Below, piece by piece: positions 18,550 to 26,441 of a DNA stretch of 64,000 bases. Within the stretch, counting starts at the first letter, position 1; each line of letters starts with the position of its first letter. The stretch comes from Propioniciclava tarda (lineage in GTDB: Bacteria > Actinomycetota > Actinomycetes > Propionibacteriales > Propionibacteriaceae). The stretch is from positions 16,340 through 80,339 of the forward strand of contig NZ_FXTL01000015.1 in NCBI RefSeq assembly GCF_900182665.1, given 5' to 3'. The notes under the pieces were generated by a model, which worked only from the letters and a program-made list of their open reading frames with translations, made no database searches and was not told where the DNA came from. Both the position numbers and the translations under genes were made by a program.

Positions 18550-19887
18550 TCACAGGGTCGGCAGGAGCGTCCTCAGCTCGTACGGCGTGACCTGGCGCAT
18601 GTACTGCTCGTACTCGGCGCGCTTGTTACGCAGGAAGAAGTCGAACACGTGGTCGCCCAGGGTCTGGGCCGCCAGCTCAGAATTCTCCATGGCGCGGACG
18701 GCGGACTCGAGGTTGTACGGCAGCGGCTTGATGCCCATGGCCTGGCGCTGGCGGTCGGTGAGCGACCAGACGTCGTCCTCGGCCGGATCCGGCAGCTCCA
18801 TCGCGTTCTCGATGCCCGACAGCCCCGCGTTCAGAATCAGCGCGAACGCCAGGTACGGGTTGGCGGACGTGTCCAACGAGCGCAGCTCGATGCGCGCCGA
18901 GGAGGGCTTGTTGGGCTTCCACATCGGAACGCGCACCATGGCCGAGCGGTTGTTCTGGCCCCAGCAGATGTAGGACGGCGCCTCTCCCCCGGACGCCAGC
19001 CGCTTGTAGCTGTTGACCGACGGGTTGAGCACGGCGCTGATCTCGGCCGCGTGGTGCAGCAGTCCGGCGATGAAGTGGCGTCCGGTCTTGGAGAGCCCGA
19101 ACTCGGCGGACGCGTCGTAGAAGGCGTTGTCGTCGCCCTCGAACAGGGACACGTGGGTGTGCATGCCGGAGCCGGGGGCGTCCTGGAGCGGCTTGGGCAT
19201 GAACGAGGCGAACAGGTCGTGCATGACCGCCACCTCCTTGATGACGACCCGGAAGGTCATGATGTTGTCGGCCATCGTGAGGGCGTCGGCGTAGCGAAGA
19301 TCGATCTCCTGCTGCCCCGGACCACCCTCGTGGTGGCTGAACTCCACCGAGATGCCCATCTGCTCGAGCATCGTGATCGCCTTGCGGCGGAAGTCGGTGC
19401 CCGCGCTGGCCGTGGTGTGGTCGAAGTACCCCGAGTTGTCGACGGGCGTCGGCACCTCGCCCGGCACGAGGGGCTGGTTGAACAGGTAGAACTCGATCTC
19501 GGGGTGCGTGTAAAAGGTGAAGCCCATGTCGGCGGCCTTCTTCATGGCCCGCTTCAGCACGTACCGCGGGTCGGAGAACGACGGCGAGCCGTCCGGCAGG
19601 CGGATGTCGCAGAACATGCGGGCGGTGCCCTGGGTCGGGCCGCGCCACGGCAGCAGCTCGAACGTCGTCGGATCGGGATGGGCGACCATGTCGGCCTCGT
19701 AGACGCGCGCGAAGCCCTGGATCGCCGAGCCGTCGAAGCCGATGCCCTCGCTGAACGCGCCCTCCAGCTCGGCCGGGGCGATCGCCACGGACTTGAGGAA
19801 CCCGAGCACGTCGGTGAACCAGAGTCGGACGAAGCGGATGTCCCGCTCTTCCATCGTGCGGAGGACGAATTCGGTCTGCTTGTCCAT
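18550..19887 (-). CDS. type I glutamine synthetase, GlnA2-like, without adenylylation tyrosine
   Basis: Glutamine synthetase I fold, 445 residues. The beta-grasp N-terminus (FVRLWFTDVLGFLKS) is followed by the catalytic domain with glutamate metal ligands (HPEIEFYLF, HHEGGPGQQEIDLRY), the latch HTHVSLF, and the ATP/glutamate site (NRSAMVRVP, ARIELRSLD). The position of the adenylylated NLYDLP loop reads NAMELP, so the Tyr modified by GlnE is absent. Length and loop match GlnA2 (M. tuberculosis Rv2222c), which sits beside glnE in many actinobacteria. A CAGACT box lies 6 bases before the ATG, and a GlnR-like site just upstream suggests nitrogen control. Confidence 0.9.
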   Translation of the reverse strand: MDKQTEFVLRTMEERDIRFVRLWFTDVLGFLKSVAIAPAELEGAFSEGIGFDGSAIQGFARVYEADMVAHPDPTTFELLPWRGPTQGTARMFCDIRLPDGSPSFSDPRYVLKRAMKKAADMGFTFYTHPEIEFYLFNQPLVPGEVPTPVDNSGYFDHTTASAGTDFRRKAITMLEQMGISVEFSHHEGGPGQQEIDLRYADALTMADNIMTFRVVIKEVAVMHDLFASFMPKPLQDAPGSGMHTHVSLFEGDDNAFYDASAEFGLSKTGRHFIAGLLHHAAEISAVLNPSVNSYKRLASGGEAPSYICWGQNNRSAMVRVPMWKPNKPSSARIELRSLDTSANPYLAFALILNAGLSGIENAMELPDPAEDDVWSLTDRQRQAMGIKPLPYNLESAVRAMENSELAAQTLGDHVFDFFLRNKRAEYEQYMRQVTPYELRTLLPTL

Positions 19888-19893
19888 GGCAGC

Positions 19894-19899
19894 AGTCTG
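19894..19899 (-). promoter_or_regulatory. -10 box CAGACT of the glutamine synthetase gene
   Basis: CAGACT followed by 6 bases and the ATG at 19887. The putative GlnR site lies 12-27 bases further upstream, over the expected -35 region. Confidence 0.4.
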
Positions 19900-19910
19900 C
19901 CCGTGCCCGT

Positions 19911-19926
19911 GTTACGCGCGAGTTAC
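19911..19926 (-). promoter_or_regulatory. GlnR-like box GTAAC-n6-GTAAC
   Basis: Read on the minus strand: GTAAC, six bases, GTAAC. This fits the actinomycete GlnR consensus gTnAC-n6-GaAAC with one mismatch and the required 11-base half-site spacing. It lies in the 49-base gap between glnA2 and the divergent P1 peptidase and overlaps the peptidase -10 (TACAGT, 19924-19929). The site is seen in the sequence; binding is inferred. Confidence 0.5.
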
Positions 19927-19929
19927 AGT
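19924..19929 (+). promoter_or_regulatory. -10 box TACAGT of the P1 peptidase gene
   Basis: TACAGT ends 7 bases before the ATG at 19937 and shares bases with the GlnR-like box, so a bound regulator would block this promoter. Confidence 0.4.
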
Positions 19930-19936
19930 TCCGGGC

Positions 19937-20788
19937 ATGCTGATGCCCGTTCCCGGCGTGCGCGTCGGGCACTCCACGGACGCCGTGGGCGCGACCGGCT
20001 GCACCGTCGTCGAGCTGCCGGCTGGCTCGATCGCTTCGTACGAGGTCCGGGGCGGTGCGCCGGCCTGTCGCGAGTTGCTGCCCTTGGAGCCGGACAAGTC
20101 GGTGACGACGGTGGACGCCGTGCTGTTGACCGGTGGGTCGGTGTTCGGGCTCGCCGCCGCGGACGGAGTCGTCCGCTACCTGGCCGAGCGCGGCCGGGGC
20201 GTCGGGACGCCCGCGGGACCCGTCCCGATCGTGCCGACGCTGGGGCTGTTCGATCTCGCCTCCGGGTCGTCGGACGCCCGCCCGGACGCGGACGCGGGCT
20301 ACGCAGCGATGGCTGCGGCGGCGTCCGAGTTCGCGGTGGGCCGCGTCGGCGCCGGAACGGGCGCGTCGGCGTCCAACTGGCGCCGTGAGGGACGCCGAGG
20401 CGGCGGCCTGGGCTACGGCGAACGTCGCCTCGGCGACGTCATCGTCGCCGCCATCGTGGCCGTCAACGCCTTCGGCGACATCGTGGACGCCGTCGGCGCC
20501 GATGCGCTGGACGCCGTCGCGGCCCTCTCCGCGGCGTTCGACTTCGACCGGACTAACACCACCATCGGCGTGGTCGTCACCAACGCGCGGCTCGACAAGG
20601 TGGCCTGCCGGATCGTGGCCCAAGGCGCCCACGACGGGCTTGCCCGGTCCGTCACGCCGCCGCACACACGCTTCGACGGGGACGGCTTCGTCGCGGCGGC
20701 CACCGGCGAGGTTGCGACGCACCCCGACGTCGTGCGGATGCTGGCCGTCGCGGCGGTCGCCGAGGCGATCCGCTCGACGGCGTCCTGA
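19937..20788 (+). CDS. P1-family (DmpA-like) self-processing peptidase
   Basis: Ntn-fold aminopeptidase of 283 residues related to DmpA and M. tuberculosis Rv1333. PGVRVGHSTD opens the protein and LLTGGSVFGLAAADGV is the family's conserved glycine-rich segment. The likely autocleavage site is N207-T208 in RTNTTIGVVVTNA; cleavage would make Thr208 the N-terminal nucleophile. It may act on beta- or D-amino-acyl peptides, but the physiological substrate is not known. A second in-frame ATG follows two codons later. It is divergent from glnA2 with a shared control region. Confidence 0.85.
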   Translation: MLMPVPGVRVGHSTDAVGATGCTVVELPAGSIASYEVRGGAPACRELLPLEPDKSVTTVDAVLLTGGSVFGLAAADGVVRYLAERGRGVGTPAGPVPIVPTLGLFDLASGSSDARPDADAGYAAMAAAASEFAVGRVGAGTGASASNWRREGRRGGGLGYGERRLGDVIVAAIVAVNAFGDIVDAVGADALDAVAALSAAFDFDRTNTTIGVVVTNARLDKVACRIVAQGAHDGLARSVTPPHTRFDGDGFVAAATGEVATHPDVVRMLAVAAVAEAIRSTAS

Positions 20789-20794
20789 GGCGCG

Positions 20795-21031
20795 TCAGCC
20801 CAGGAGGCGGAGCAAGGACGCCGCGGGGTCCGCTGCCTCTCCCCTGACTCCGCCAAGGCCGTGTGCCCGCCGGGCGAGCGCGTCGACATCGACGCCGGTC
20901 GCGGCGCCGAAGATACGCGCGGTGTCGCCCTCCAGGCGGTGCACCAGATGGGCGTCCAGGTCGAACACCACCGAGGAGCCCTCGAAGAGTTCGGTGTGCA
21001 GATTCGAGCGTGCGGCCCCAGTGATGGCCAT
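20795..21031 (-). CDS. small PqqD-like protein
   Basis: A protein of 78 residues with SSVVFDLDAHLVHRLEGDTARIFGA, which resembles the winged-helix core of PqqD/RRE peptide-recognition proteins. GAAAGGA lies 8 bases upstream of the ATG, so translation is credible. No radical SAM or RiPP-modifying gene is adjacent, so a recognition role is speculative; it may be a stand-alone regulator. It is convergent with the P1 peptidase. Confidence 0.55.
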   Translation of the reverse strand: MAITGAARSNLHTELFEGSSVVFDLDAHLVHRLEGDTARIFGAATGVDVDALARRAHGLGGVRGEAADPAASLLRLLG

Positions 21032-21186
21032 CTGGTGATCCTTTCGAGTTCATGGTCCGCGCCAGGAAATTCATCGGCGCCTTGCAGAACCTAAGGTGCA
21101 TGCCGGCCACCACGCATGTCGTCTGATCAGGGGACAAGGGCAGACAGTGACCGGCAGCGCCCGTTCAGATCGCGCCGCCGACCCGC

Positions 21187-21192
21187 TAGCGT
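21187..21192 (+). promoter_or_regulatory. -10 box TAGCGT
   Basis: TAGCGT ends 6 bases before the ATG at 21199, identical in sequence to the box at 1039. Confidence 0.5.
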
Positions 21193-21198
21193 GGCCGG

Positions 21199-21582
21199 AT
21201 GATCACCGCGGTTCACACGCTCATCTACTCCGATGAGCCGGACGCCACGCGCGCGTTCCTGACAGACGTGCTGCGCTGGCCGTCGATCAACGTCGGTGGC
21301 GGGTGGCCCATCTACGCGACGGGACCGTCCGAGCTGGGCGTCCATCCCACGAGTAACGAACACGAGGGTGTGGTGCACACCTCGCCGCGGCAGCACGAGA
21401 TCGCTCTGGTCTGCGATGACATCACGACGACCGTGGCCGAGTTGACCGGACGCGGGGCTCGGTTCACGCGGGAGATCCGCGACGAGGGCTGGGGGCTGAC
21501 GGCGCCGGTCGAGGTGCCGGGGGCCGATCCGATCCTGATCTACCAGGCCCGGCACCCGCTCGCGGCGTTCGGAGTCAACTGA
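21199..21582 (+). CDS. VOC-superfamily (glyoxalase/dioxygenase fold) protein
   Basis: A protein of 127 residues with two beta-alpha-beta-beta-beta units typical of the vicinal oxygen chelate fold: VHTLIYSDEPDATRAFLTDVL at the N-terminus and EIALVCDDITTTVAEL in the second half, ending with a VEVPGADPILIYQ strand. Candidate metal ligands His6 and Glu residues are present. Function is unassigned, because small VOC proteins act as lyases, dioxygenases or antibiotic-binding proteins. It appears to be a single-gene transcript with its own leaderless promoter. Confidence 0.82.
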   Translation: MITAVHTLIYSDEPDATRAFLTDVLRWPSINVGGGWPIYATGPSELGVHPTSNEHEGVVHTSPRQHEIALVCDDITTTVAELTGRGARFTREIRDEGWGLTAPVEVPGADPILIYQARHPLAAFGVN

Positions 21583-21633
21583 TTCTCTTGCGGCGCGGAC
21601 TAGTCAAACCTTTTCTTTGATCTTCATCCTCTG

Positions 21634-21648
21634 CAAGCCATATGCTTG
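21634..21648 (+). promoter_or_regulatory. inverted repeat CAAGC-N5-GCTTG over the satD promoter
   Basis: Perfect 5-base arms around CATAT. The right half contains the -10 box TATGCT (21641-21646), which ends 6 bases before the satD ATG. A second inverted repeat TCAAA-N7-TTTGA lies at 21604-21620. SatD has its own helix-turn-helix, so autoregulation is a natural inference. Confidence 0.5.
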
Positions 21649-21652
21649 ACCG

Positions 21653-22279
21653 ATGACCGTGGAACCGTCGCCGCAGTGGGCCCTCATCGGCGACCTGATC
21701 GCGTCTCGCGACTCGGGTGACCGAGGCGCCCTGCATGCCGCGCTGACGGCCGCGCTCAAAGCGACCAACGAGGCGGTCGAGGCGATTACTCCCCTCAAGG
21801 TCACGGTCGGCGACGAGTTCCAGGGCGCGTACGGACGCCTCGGCGACGCCCTCCGCGCCACGCATCTGGTCAGGCTCGCTCTGACCGGCACGGCGGGCGT
21901 CCGGTTCGGGCTCGGCTTCGGAGGCGTCCGGGTGCTCGATGCGGAGCGGGGCCTCGAGGACGGCCCCGCCTGGTGGGCCGCCCGAGACGCCATCAACGAG
22001 GTCGAACGAGCCGCGCGGCGGCCGGGGGGCGCGGCGCTGAGGACCGGGCTGCCCGCCCTGGTCGGCCCCGGCGATCGCGCGGCGGTGCTGCTGATCGATG
22101 GCGCGCTGGCGAAACTGTCGGACACGGCTCGTACGATCCTGTTCACGGTGATCACGGGTGGACGCCGCAGCGACGTCGCCGATCGGCTAGGCATCACACC
22201 CCAGGCCGTCAGCCACCACGTGACCACGCATCAACTGGCCCTGCTGGGTCAGGCGATGACGACGTTGTGGGAGGTGTGA
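21653..22279 (+). CDS. SatD-family protein with C-terminal helix-turn-helix
   Basis: SatD-family protein of 208 residues. The N-terminal part (WALIGDLIASRDSGDRGAL, TVGDEFQGAYG) is the conserved SatD domain of unknown activity. The C-terminus (DVADRLGITPQAVSHHVTTH) is a clear HTH, so it may bind DNA, including the inverted repeats at its own promoter. The stop codon overlaps the ATG of the membrane-protein partner (TGATG). The name comes from a streptococcal gene pair, and the biological role is not established. Confidence 0.8.
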   Translation: MTVEPSPQWALIGDLIASRDSGDRGALHAALTAALKATNEAVEAITPLKVTVGDEFQGAYGRLGDALRATHLVRLALTGTAGVRFGLGFGGVRVLDAERGLEDGPAWWAARDAINEVERAARRPGGAALRTGLPALVGPGDRAAVLLIDGALAKLSDTARTILFTVITGGRRSDVADRLGITPQAVSHHVTTHQLALLGQAMTTLWEV

Positions 22280-23037
22280 TGACCTGGCTGGCCATCCTGT
22301 GGCTGGGCATCGGTGTCGCGTGCCTGGTTCGCGAGTCCTGGGGCGGACGCCGCTGGCTCGCGTCCGCTGGCGTCGGGATCGCCTGTCAGCTGGTCCTGGC
22401 GGCGTTGGCCCTGGATTTCGACGGGCCGAGCGTCATCGTCGTGATCGTCTGCGCCGCCTTGGTGGTGGCCTACGAGTGGTGGCACCACGCGCCCCCGACC
22501 ACGTCGCGCGACGCCTTGATCGGGCTGGGCCTCATCGGTTTCCCGACCGCGATGGTGCTGACGCTGTCGGGGGTGGCGCCCGAGGCGTCCGGCCTGATCT
22601 CGGGCTGGCTACGGCACCTGCCGTTCCTGCCAGCAGGCACCAAGAGCGCTGGGCACGTGCTCGCGCTCGGGGCCGCGTTCATCCTGAACCTGGCCGCGGG
22701 CAACACGATCGTGCGCGACGTCCTGGTGGCGTCCGGCGTGTCACCGGCTGCCCAGGGGCCGACCGGCACTCCTCCGGTGCTGACTCAGCCGCGCCTTCGT
22801 GGCGGACGGGTGCTGGGTCCGATGGAACGCGTGCTGATCCTGGGGTTCGGGGCGGGCGGCAACCTCGCTGCCGCCGCGCTGGTGATCGCCGCGAAGGGGC
22901 TGGTGCGCTTCCCCGAACTCTCGGCGACGTCACGGTCGGAGAACGGCCCGCGGATCGACGAGGTCACCGAGTACTTCTTGATCGGCAGCTTCGCCAGCCT
23001 GCTGCTGGCGCTGGGGTGCGTCGCGGTGACGACCTGA
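22279..23037 (+). CDS. membrane protein partner of SatD
   Basis: Polytopic membrane protein of 252 residues with about six to seven hydrophobic segments. The C-terminal block (GPMERVLILGFGAGGNL, then EVTEYFLIGSFASLLLAL) is conserved among membrane proteins encoded next to satD. The ATG overlaps the satD stop, so the pair is translationally coupled. The function is unknown; a two-component membrane/HTH module is suggested by the coupling. Confidence 0.78.
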   Translation: MTWLAILWLGIGVACLVRESWGGRRWLASAGVGIACQLVLAALALDFDGPSVIVVIVCAALVVAYEWWHHAPPTTSRDALIGLGLIGFPTAMVLTLSGVAPEASGLISGWLRHLPFLPAGTKSAGHVLALGAAFILNLAAGNTIVRDVLVASGVSPAAQGPTGTPPVLTQPRLRGGRVLGPMERVLILGFGAGGNLAAAALVIAAKGLVRFPELSATSRSENGPRIDEVTEYFLIGSFASLLLALGCVAVTT

Positions 23038-23054
23038 CCGGGGTCCTGGATAGG

Positions 23055-23270
23055 TCAGCTGAAGGGGTTCCAGTCGGCGTCTTTGTCGCCCGCCTCGTCG
23101 ACATCCTCCTCCTGGGCGTCCCAGGCCTCGTTGCGCTCACGCACCTTCTCGAGCGCGTCGCTCGCCTCGGCGTAGGTCTCGTAGGGACCGAGTCGGTCCT
23201 CGCTCTTGCAGCCGTCGTAGGGCTCTACGGCGTGGTGCTTGAGGCAGTAGTACCACGGTCCTTCGGTCAC
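23055..23270 (-). CDS. small conserved actinobacterial protein, SPOR-like
   Basis: A protein of 71 residues starting at GTG 23270 behind AGGAGA. WYYCLKHHAVEPYDGC and RLGPYETYAEASDALEKVRERNEAW form a small fold with two or three Cys/His that databases often label SPOR-like; the acidic tail is variable. The frame remains open upstream to 23366, but only the shorter form has a ribosome-binding site and recognisable sequence. It is divergent from map. No function is known. Confidence 0.7.
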   Translation of the reverse strand: MTEGPWYYCLKHHAVEPYDGCKSEDRLGPYETYAEASDALEKVRERNEAWDAQEEDVDEAGDKDADWNPFS

Positions 23271-23304
23271 GTTCGTCTCCTGTGATTCGGGCTCCGGCTT
23301 GGGC

Positions 23305-23327
23305 GGACGCCTCGCGCGCAGGCGTCC
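23305..23327. repeat. inverted pair of the GGACGCC motif
   Basis: GGACGCCT, seven bases, AGGCGTCC: a perfect 8-base inverted repeat in the gap between the SPOR-like gene and map. Confidence 0.6.
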
Positions 23328-23339
23328 AACACAGTGAAC

Positions 23340-23345
23340 TATGAT
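23340..23345 (+). promoter_or_regulatory. -10 box TATGAT of map
   Basis: TATGAT ends 7 bases before the GTG at 23353 and contains the ATG at 23341, which argues that the GTG is the real start. Confidence 0.5.
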
Positions 23346-23352
23346 CGCCGCC

Positions 23353-24201
23353 GTGACAGCAATCAAGCCTTACGCGATCAGCGCTCGACGGGCGGTCCCG
23401 GCGGGGATCGTCCGGCCGACGTATGTCGATCGTCCCGCGCCGGAGCGCTACACGGGCAGCCACGTGCAAACGCCCGAGACGATCGAGAACATGCGCGTGT
23501 CCGGACGCATCGCGCACAACGCGATGCTCGAGGCCGCCAAGGCGATCGCGCCGGGCGTCACGACCGACGAGTTGGACGCCGTCGCGCACGAGTACATGTG
23601 CGACCACGGCGCCTACCCGTCGGCGCTGGGCTACCGCGGCTTCCCGAAGGCGATCTGCACCTCAGTCAACGAGGTGATCTGCCACGGCATCCCGGACGCG
23701 CGTCCCCTCGAGGACGGCGACCTGGTCAAGATCGACGTGACGGCGTACAAGAACGGCGTCCACGGCGACAACTGCGGCACCTTCTTCTGCGGCGACGTGC
23801 CGCAGGCGTGGCGCGACCTGTCGGACCGGACGCACGAGGCGTTGAACCGGGCCATCAAGGCGGTGCGTCCCGGGCGGGAGATCAACGTCATCGGACGCGT
23901 CATCGAGTCGTACGCCAAGAGGTTCGGCTACGGAGTCGTGCGCGATTACACGGGGCACGGCGTTCACTCGGTGTTCCACTCGGGGCTGGTGATCCCGCAC
24001 TACGACGAGCCGGCGTTCGACACGGTGATGGAGGTCGGCATGACCTTCACGATCGAGCCGATGCTGACCCTGGGCGACTACCGCAGCGACGTCTGGGACG
24101 ACGGCTGGACGGTCGTCACCATCGACGGCTCGCCGTGCGCGCAATGGGAGCACTCGATCGTGGTCACCGAACACGGCGCGGAGATCCTGACCGCGTCCTG
24201 A
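23353..24201 (+). CDS. map: type I methionine aminopeptidase
   Basis: Methionine aminopeptidase of 282 residues that removes the initiator Met from nascent proteins. The pita-bread metal ligands are all present: Asp in VKIDVTAY, Asp in HGDNCGTF, His in [11 protein letters not shown], Glu in FTIEPML and Glu in QWEHSIVV. An N-terminal extension of about 40 residues resembles MapB of M. tuberculosis. The GTG start fits the TATGAT box; ATG 23341 would add four residues. The stop is 6 bases from the 3' end of the convergent rnpB. Confidence 0.95.
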   Translation: MTAIKPYAISARRAVPAGIVRPTYVDRPAPERYTGSHVQTPETIENMRVSGRIAHNAMLEAAKAIAPGVTTDELDAVAHEYMCDHGAYPSALGYRGFPKAICTSVNEVICHGIPDARPLEDGDLVKIDVTAYKNGVHGDNCGTFFCGDVPQAWRDLSDRTHEALNRAIKAVRPGREINVIGRVIESYAKRFGYGVVRDYTGHGVHSVFHSGLVIPHYDEPAFDTVMEVGMTFTIEPMLTLGDYRSDVWDDGWTVVTIDGSPCAQWEHSIVVTEHGAEILTAS

Positions 24202-24207
24202 CAAGGG

Positions 24208-24604
24208 GATGAGCCGGCCTGTAAGCCGGATTCTGTCGTTCACGAAGAACGGGTGACCATCCATCTGCGACGGCTGTTGCCAGCCGCCTTCGGTCCGCCG
24301 GCGCGTGCGCCGGTGATGCCGTGCGACCTACCCGGACGCCTCGCGCGGGCAGCGCTCGGACGGCGTCCGCGGGCCGAAGCCCTTCTTGGTCTTGCTCCAG
24401 GTGGGGTTTACCGAGCCACCCCCGTCACCGGGGATGCTGGTGGTCTCTTACACCGCCGTTTCACCCTTACCCCCGAAGGGGCGGTCTGTTTTCTGTGGCA
24501 CTGTCCCGCGGGTCACCCCGGGTGGGCGTTACCCACCACCTTGCCCTGTGGAGTCCGGACTTTCCTCGACGCTCGCGCGCCGCGGTCACCCGGCCGACTC
24601 ATCC
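24208..24604 (-). ncRNA. rnpB: RNase P RNA (bacterial type A)
   Basis: Catalytic RNA of RNase P, which matures tRNA 5' ends. The 5' signature GAGGAAAGTCCGGACTCC, the internal GGTAAACCCC and ACAG segments and the 3' ACAGAATCCGGCTTACAGG are all present on the minus strand. The terminal P1 helix pairs GATGAGTCGGCC (24593-24604) with GGCCGGCTCATC (24208-24219) through one G-T pair, which sets both ends. The length of about 397 bases is normal for high-GC bacteria. Confidence 0.97.
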
Positions 24605-24611
24605 GCCGGAC

Positions 24612-24617
24612 AGTCTA
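24612..24617 (-). promoter_or_regulatory. -10 box TAGACT of rnpB
   Basis: TAGACT is followed by 7 bases to the first base of the P1 helix at 24604. This independently calibrates the -10 to start-site distance of about 7 bases used for the leaderless calls. Confidence 0.6.
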
Positions 24618-24671
24618 GAGCCCGGACGCCGCGGGCGGCTCCGCATCGAGTCCAAGCAGGGGCAGCTGACC

Positions 24672-24749
24672 ACGGAGCCGACCTTCGTCCCGTTTGCCGA
24701 CGTCCGAACCTCGGCGAAACGGACGAGCCCTCGGCGAAACGGACGAGCC
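24672..24749. repeat. palindromic intergenic repeat, copy A
   Basis: Begins ACGGAGCCGA and holds an imperfect palindrome around CGTCCGAACC. The right half (CTCGGCGAAACGGACGAGCC) is duplicated in tandem at 24710-24729 and 24730-24749. Related copies are at 38714 and 55980. It lies between rnpB and the osmoprotectant operon. Confidence 0.65.
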
Positions 24750-24795
24750 TCGGCCCTGTGCAGGCTGACCCTCCACGGGCCGTGTTCAAGGTCGG

Positions 24796-25698
24796 CTACG
24801 CGAGACCCTGGGCCTTCAGCCACTCGGACGCGACCGCGGAGGCGTCCTTCTTGTCGACGACCACCTTGGTCACCAACCCGGCCAACGTGTCCGTGTCAAG
24901 CTTCGCGGAGACCGCGTTCAGCGCGCCTTTGACGGTGTCGGACGCCTTCGCCTTGGTGATCACCGGGATGACGTTCTGAGCCCCGAACAGGTTCTTCGGA
25001 TCATCGAGCACGACGAAGCCGTTGGCCTTGATCGACGGATCCGTGGTGAACAGGTTCGTCGCCTGCACCTGGTCGTTCTTCAGCGCCTGCACCGACAGGG
25101 GTCCGGCGACGTCCAGCGGCTTGAACTCCTTGAACGTCACGCCGTACACCGACGCTAAGCCGGGGACGCCGTTGGCGCGCGTCGGCCACTCCGGGGGGCC
25201 ACCCAGCACGAGCTGGCCGGCGACCGGCGCCAGATCGGCGATCGACGTCAGCGAGTACTTGGACGCCGTCGCGGCCGTCACCACGACCGCGTCCTTGTCC
25301 TGGGCCTTGGCCGGCTCGAGCGCGACCAGTGTGTCGGGCAGCGCCGCACGCAGAGCGGCGAGCGCCTTGGCCTCGTCGGCCACGTCGGCGTCCTTGTTCA
25401 GGTACTTGGCGAAGTTGCCGGTGTACTCCGGAATCAGGTTGATCTCACCGCTCTTCAGCGCCGGCACGTAGGTCTCGCGCGAGGCGATGTTGAGCTTCGT
25501 CGTGACGGCCACGCCCTTCGCCTTGAGCGCCTCCGCGTAGATGTCGGCGAGCAACTCGCTTTCGGGGAAGTTCGCCGAACCGACGACGATCGACTCGCCG
25601 GACGCGCCCGCACCGGACGACGCCATCGGGTTACCAGCACAGCCCGCGAGGGCGAGGGCGGCCAGCACACCGGCGGCCGCGATCCGAATCAGCTTCAT
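24796..25698 (-). CDS. osmoprotectant ABC transporter substrate-binding lipoprotein (OpuCC/ProX-like)
   Basis: Lipoprotein of 300 residues with lipobox LAGC (about residue 20) and an OpuAC/ProX binding-protein domain: IVVGSANFPESELLADIYAEAL, LIPEYTGNF and FTTDPSI are typical of quaternary-amine binding proteins. It would bind glycine betaine, carnitine or choline outside the membrane and deliver it to the two permeases encoded upstream. It is the last gene of the four-gene operon. The ligand-cage aromatic residues cannot be assigned without a model. Confidence 0.9.
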   Translation of the reverse strand: MKLIRIAAAGVLAALALAGCAGNPMASSGAGASGESIVVGSANFPESELLADIYAEALKAKGVAVTTKLNIASRETYVPALKSGEINLIPEYTGNFAKYLNKDADVADEAKALAALRAALPDTLVALEPAKAQDKDAVVVTAATASKYSLTSIADLAPVAGQLVLGGPPEWPTRANGVPGLASVYGVTFKEFKPLDVAGPLSVQALKNDQVQATNLFTTDPSIKANGFVVLDDPKNLFGAQNVIPVITKAKASDTVKGALNAVSAKLDTDTLAGLVTKVVVDKKDASAVASEWLKAQGLA

Positions 25699-25712
25699 CT
25701 CGTTCTCTTCCT

Positions 25713-26441
25713 TCAGGCGACCGGGTTGGCCGGGGTTGGGTTCTTACGGTCGATGGGACGCCGCCTCGCAGGAACCAGCCCCGGCGAGATGGCCACGCGC
25801 TGGACGAGCGCGAACACGAGGTCGACGGCCAGCGCCAGCGCCGCCACCAGCACAGCACCGGCCGCCATCTGGCCGTAGTCTCGCACGGCCTGCCCGTCGA
25901 TGAGCAGGCGCCCGAGCCCGCCCACGCTGACCGCCGCGGCAATCGTGGCGGTCGCCACCACTTGCAAGGCCGCCGATCGGAGCCCCCCGAAGAGCAGCGG
26001 CAAAGCGCACGGCAGCTCGACCCCGAACAGCACCTCGCGCGACGACATCCCCATCGCCTTCGCGGCGTCCCGGGCCAGGGGGTCGACGGCGTCCACGCCC
26101 GCATAGGCCCCGGCGAGGATGGGCGGCACGGCCAGCACCACCAGCACCAGGATCGACGGCACGACAAACGCCAAGTCACCCCGAATCCGCGGCCCGAGCA
26201 CCAGGACGGCCACGAACAGCAGCCCCAACGTCGGGACCGACCGCATGCCGTTGACGAGGTTGACCACCGCCCAGCGACCGCGTCCGGTGTGGCCGACCCA
26301 CAGGCCGAGCGGGACGCCGATCGCCGCGGCCACCAGCAAGGTCACCAGCGTGTAGATCAGGTGCTCCAGCACGCGGGCGGGAATCCCGCCCGACCCCTGC
26401 CAGTGCGCGGGATCGGTCAGGTAGGCGAGGATCAGGTTCAT
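25713..26441 (-). CDS. osmoprotectant ABC transporter permease (second)
   Basis: Permease of 242 residues in the OpuCB/OpuCD family with five to six membrane helices. The EAA loop region reads DPLARDAAKAMGMSSREVLFGVELP. ATG 26441 overlaps the preceding permease stop as ATGA, so this start was preferred to the longer open frame. It pairs with the other permease to form the channel of the importer. Confidence 0.9.
   Translation of the reverse strand: MNLILAYLTDPAHWQGSGGIPARVLEHLIYTLVTLLVAAAIGVPLGLWVGHTGRGRWAVVNLVNGMRSVPTLGLLFVAVLVLGPRIRGDLAFVVPSILVLVVLAVPPILAGAYAGVDAVDPLARDAAKAMGMSSREVLFGVELPCALPLLFGGLRSAALQVVATATIAAAVSVGGLGRLLIDGQAVRDYGQMAAGAVLVAALALAVDLVFALVQRVAISPGLVPARRRPIDRKNPTPANPVA

Noticed and set aside
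23341..23352. ATG 23341 as the map start
   Set aside because: This ATG is inside the TATGAT -10 box, and the GTG at 23353 has the spacing seen at other leaderless genes. ATG remains possible.
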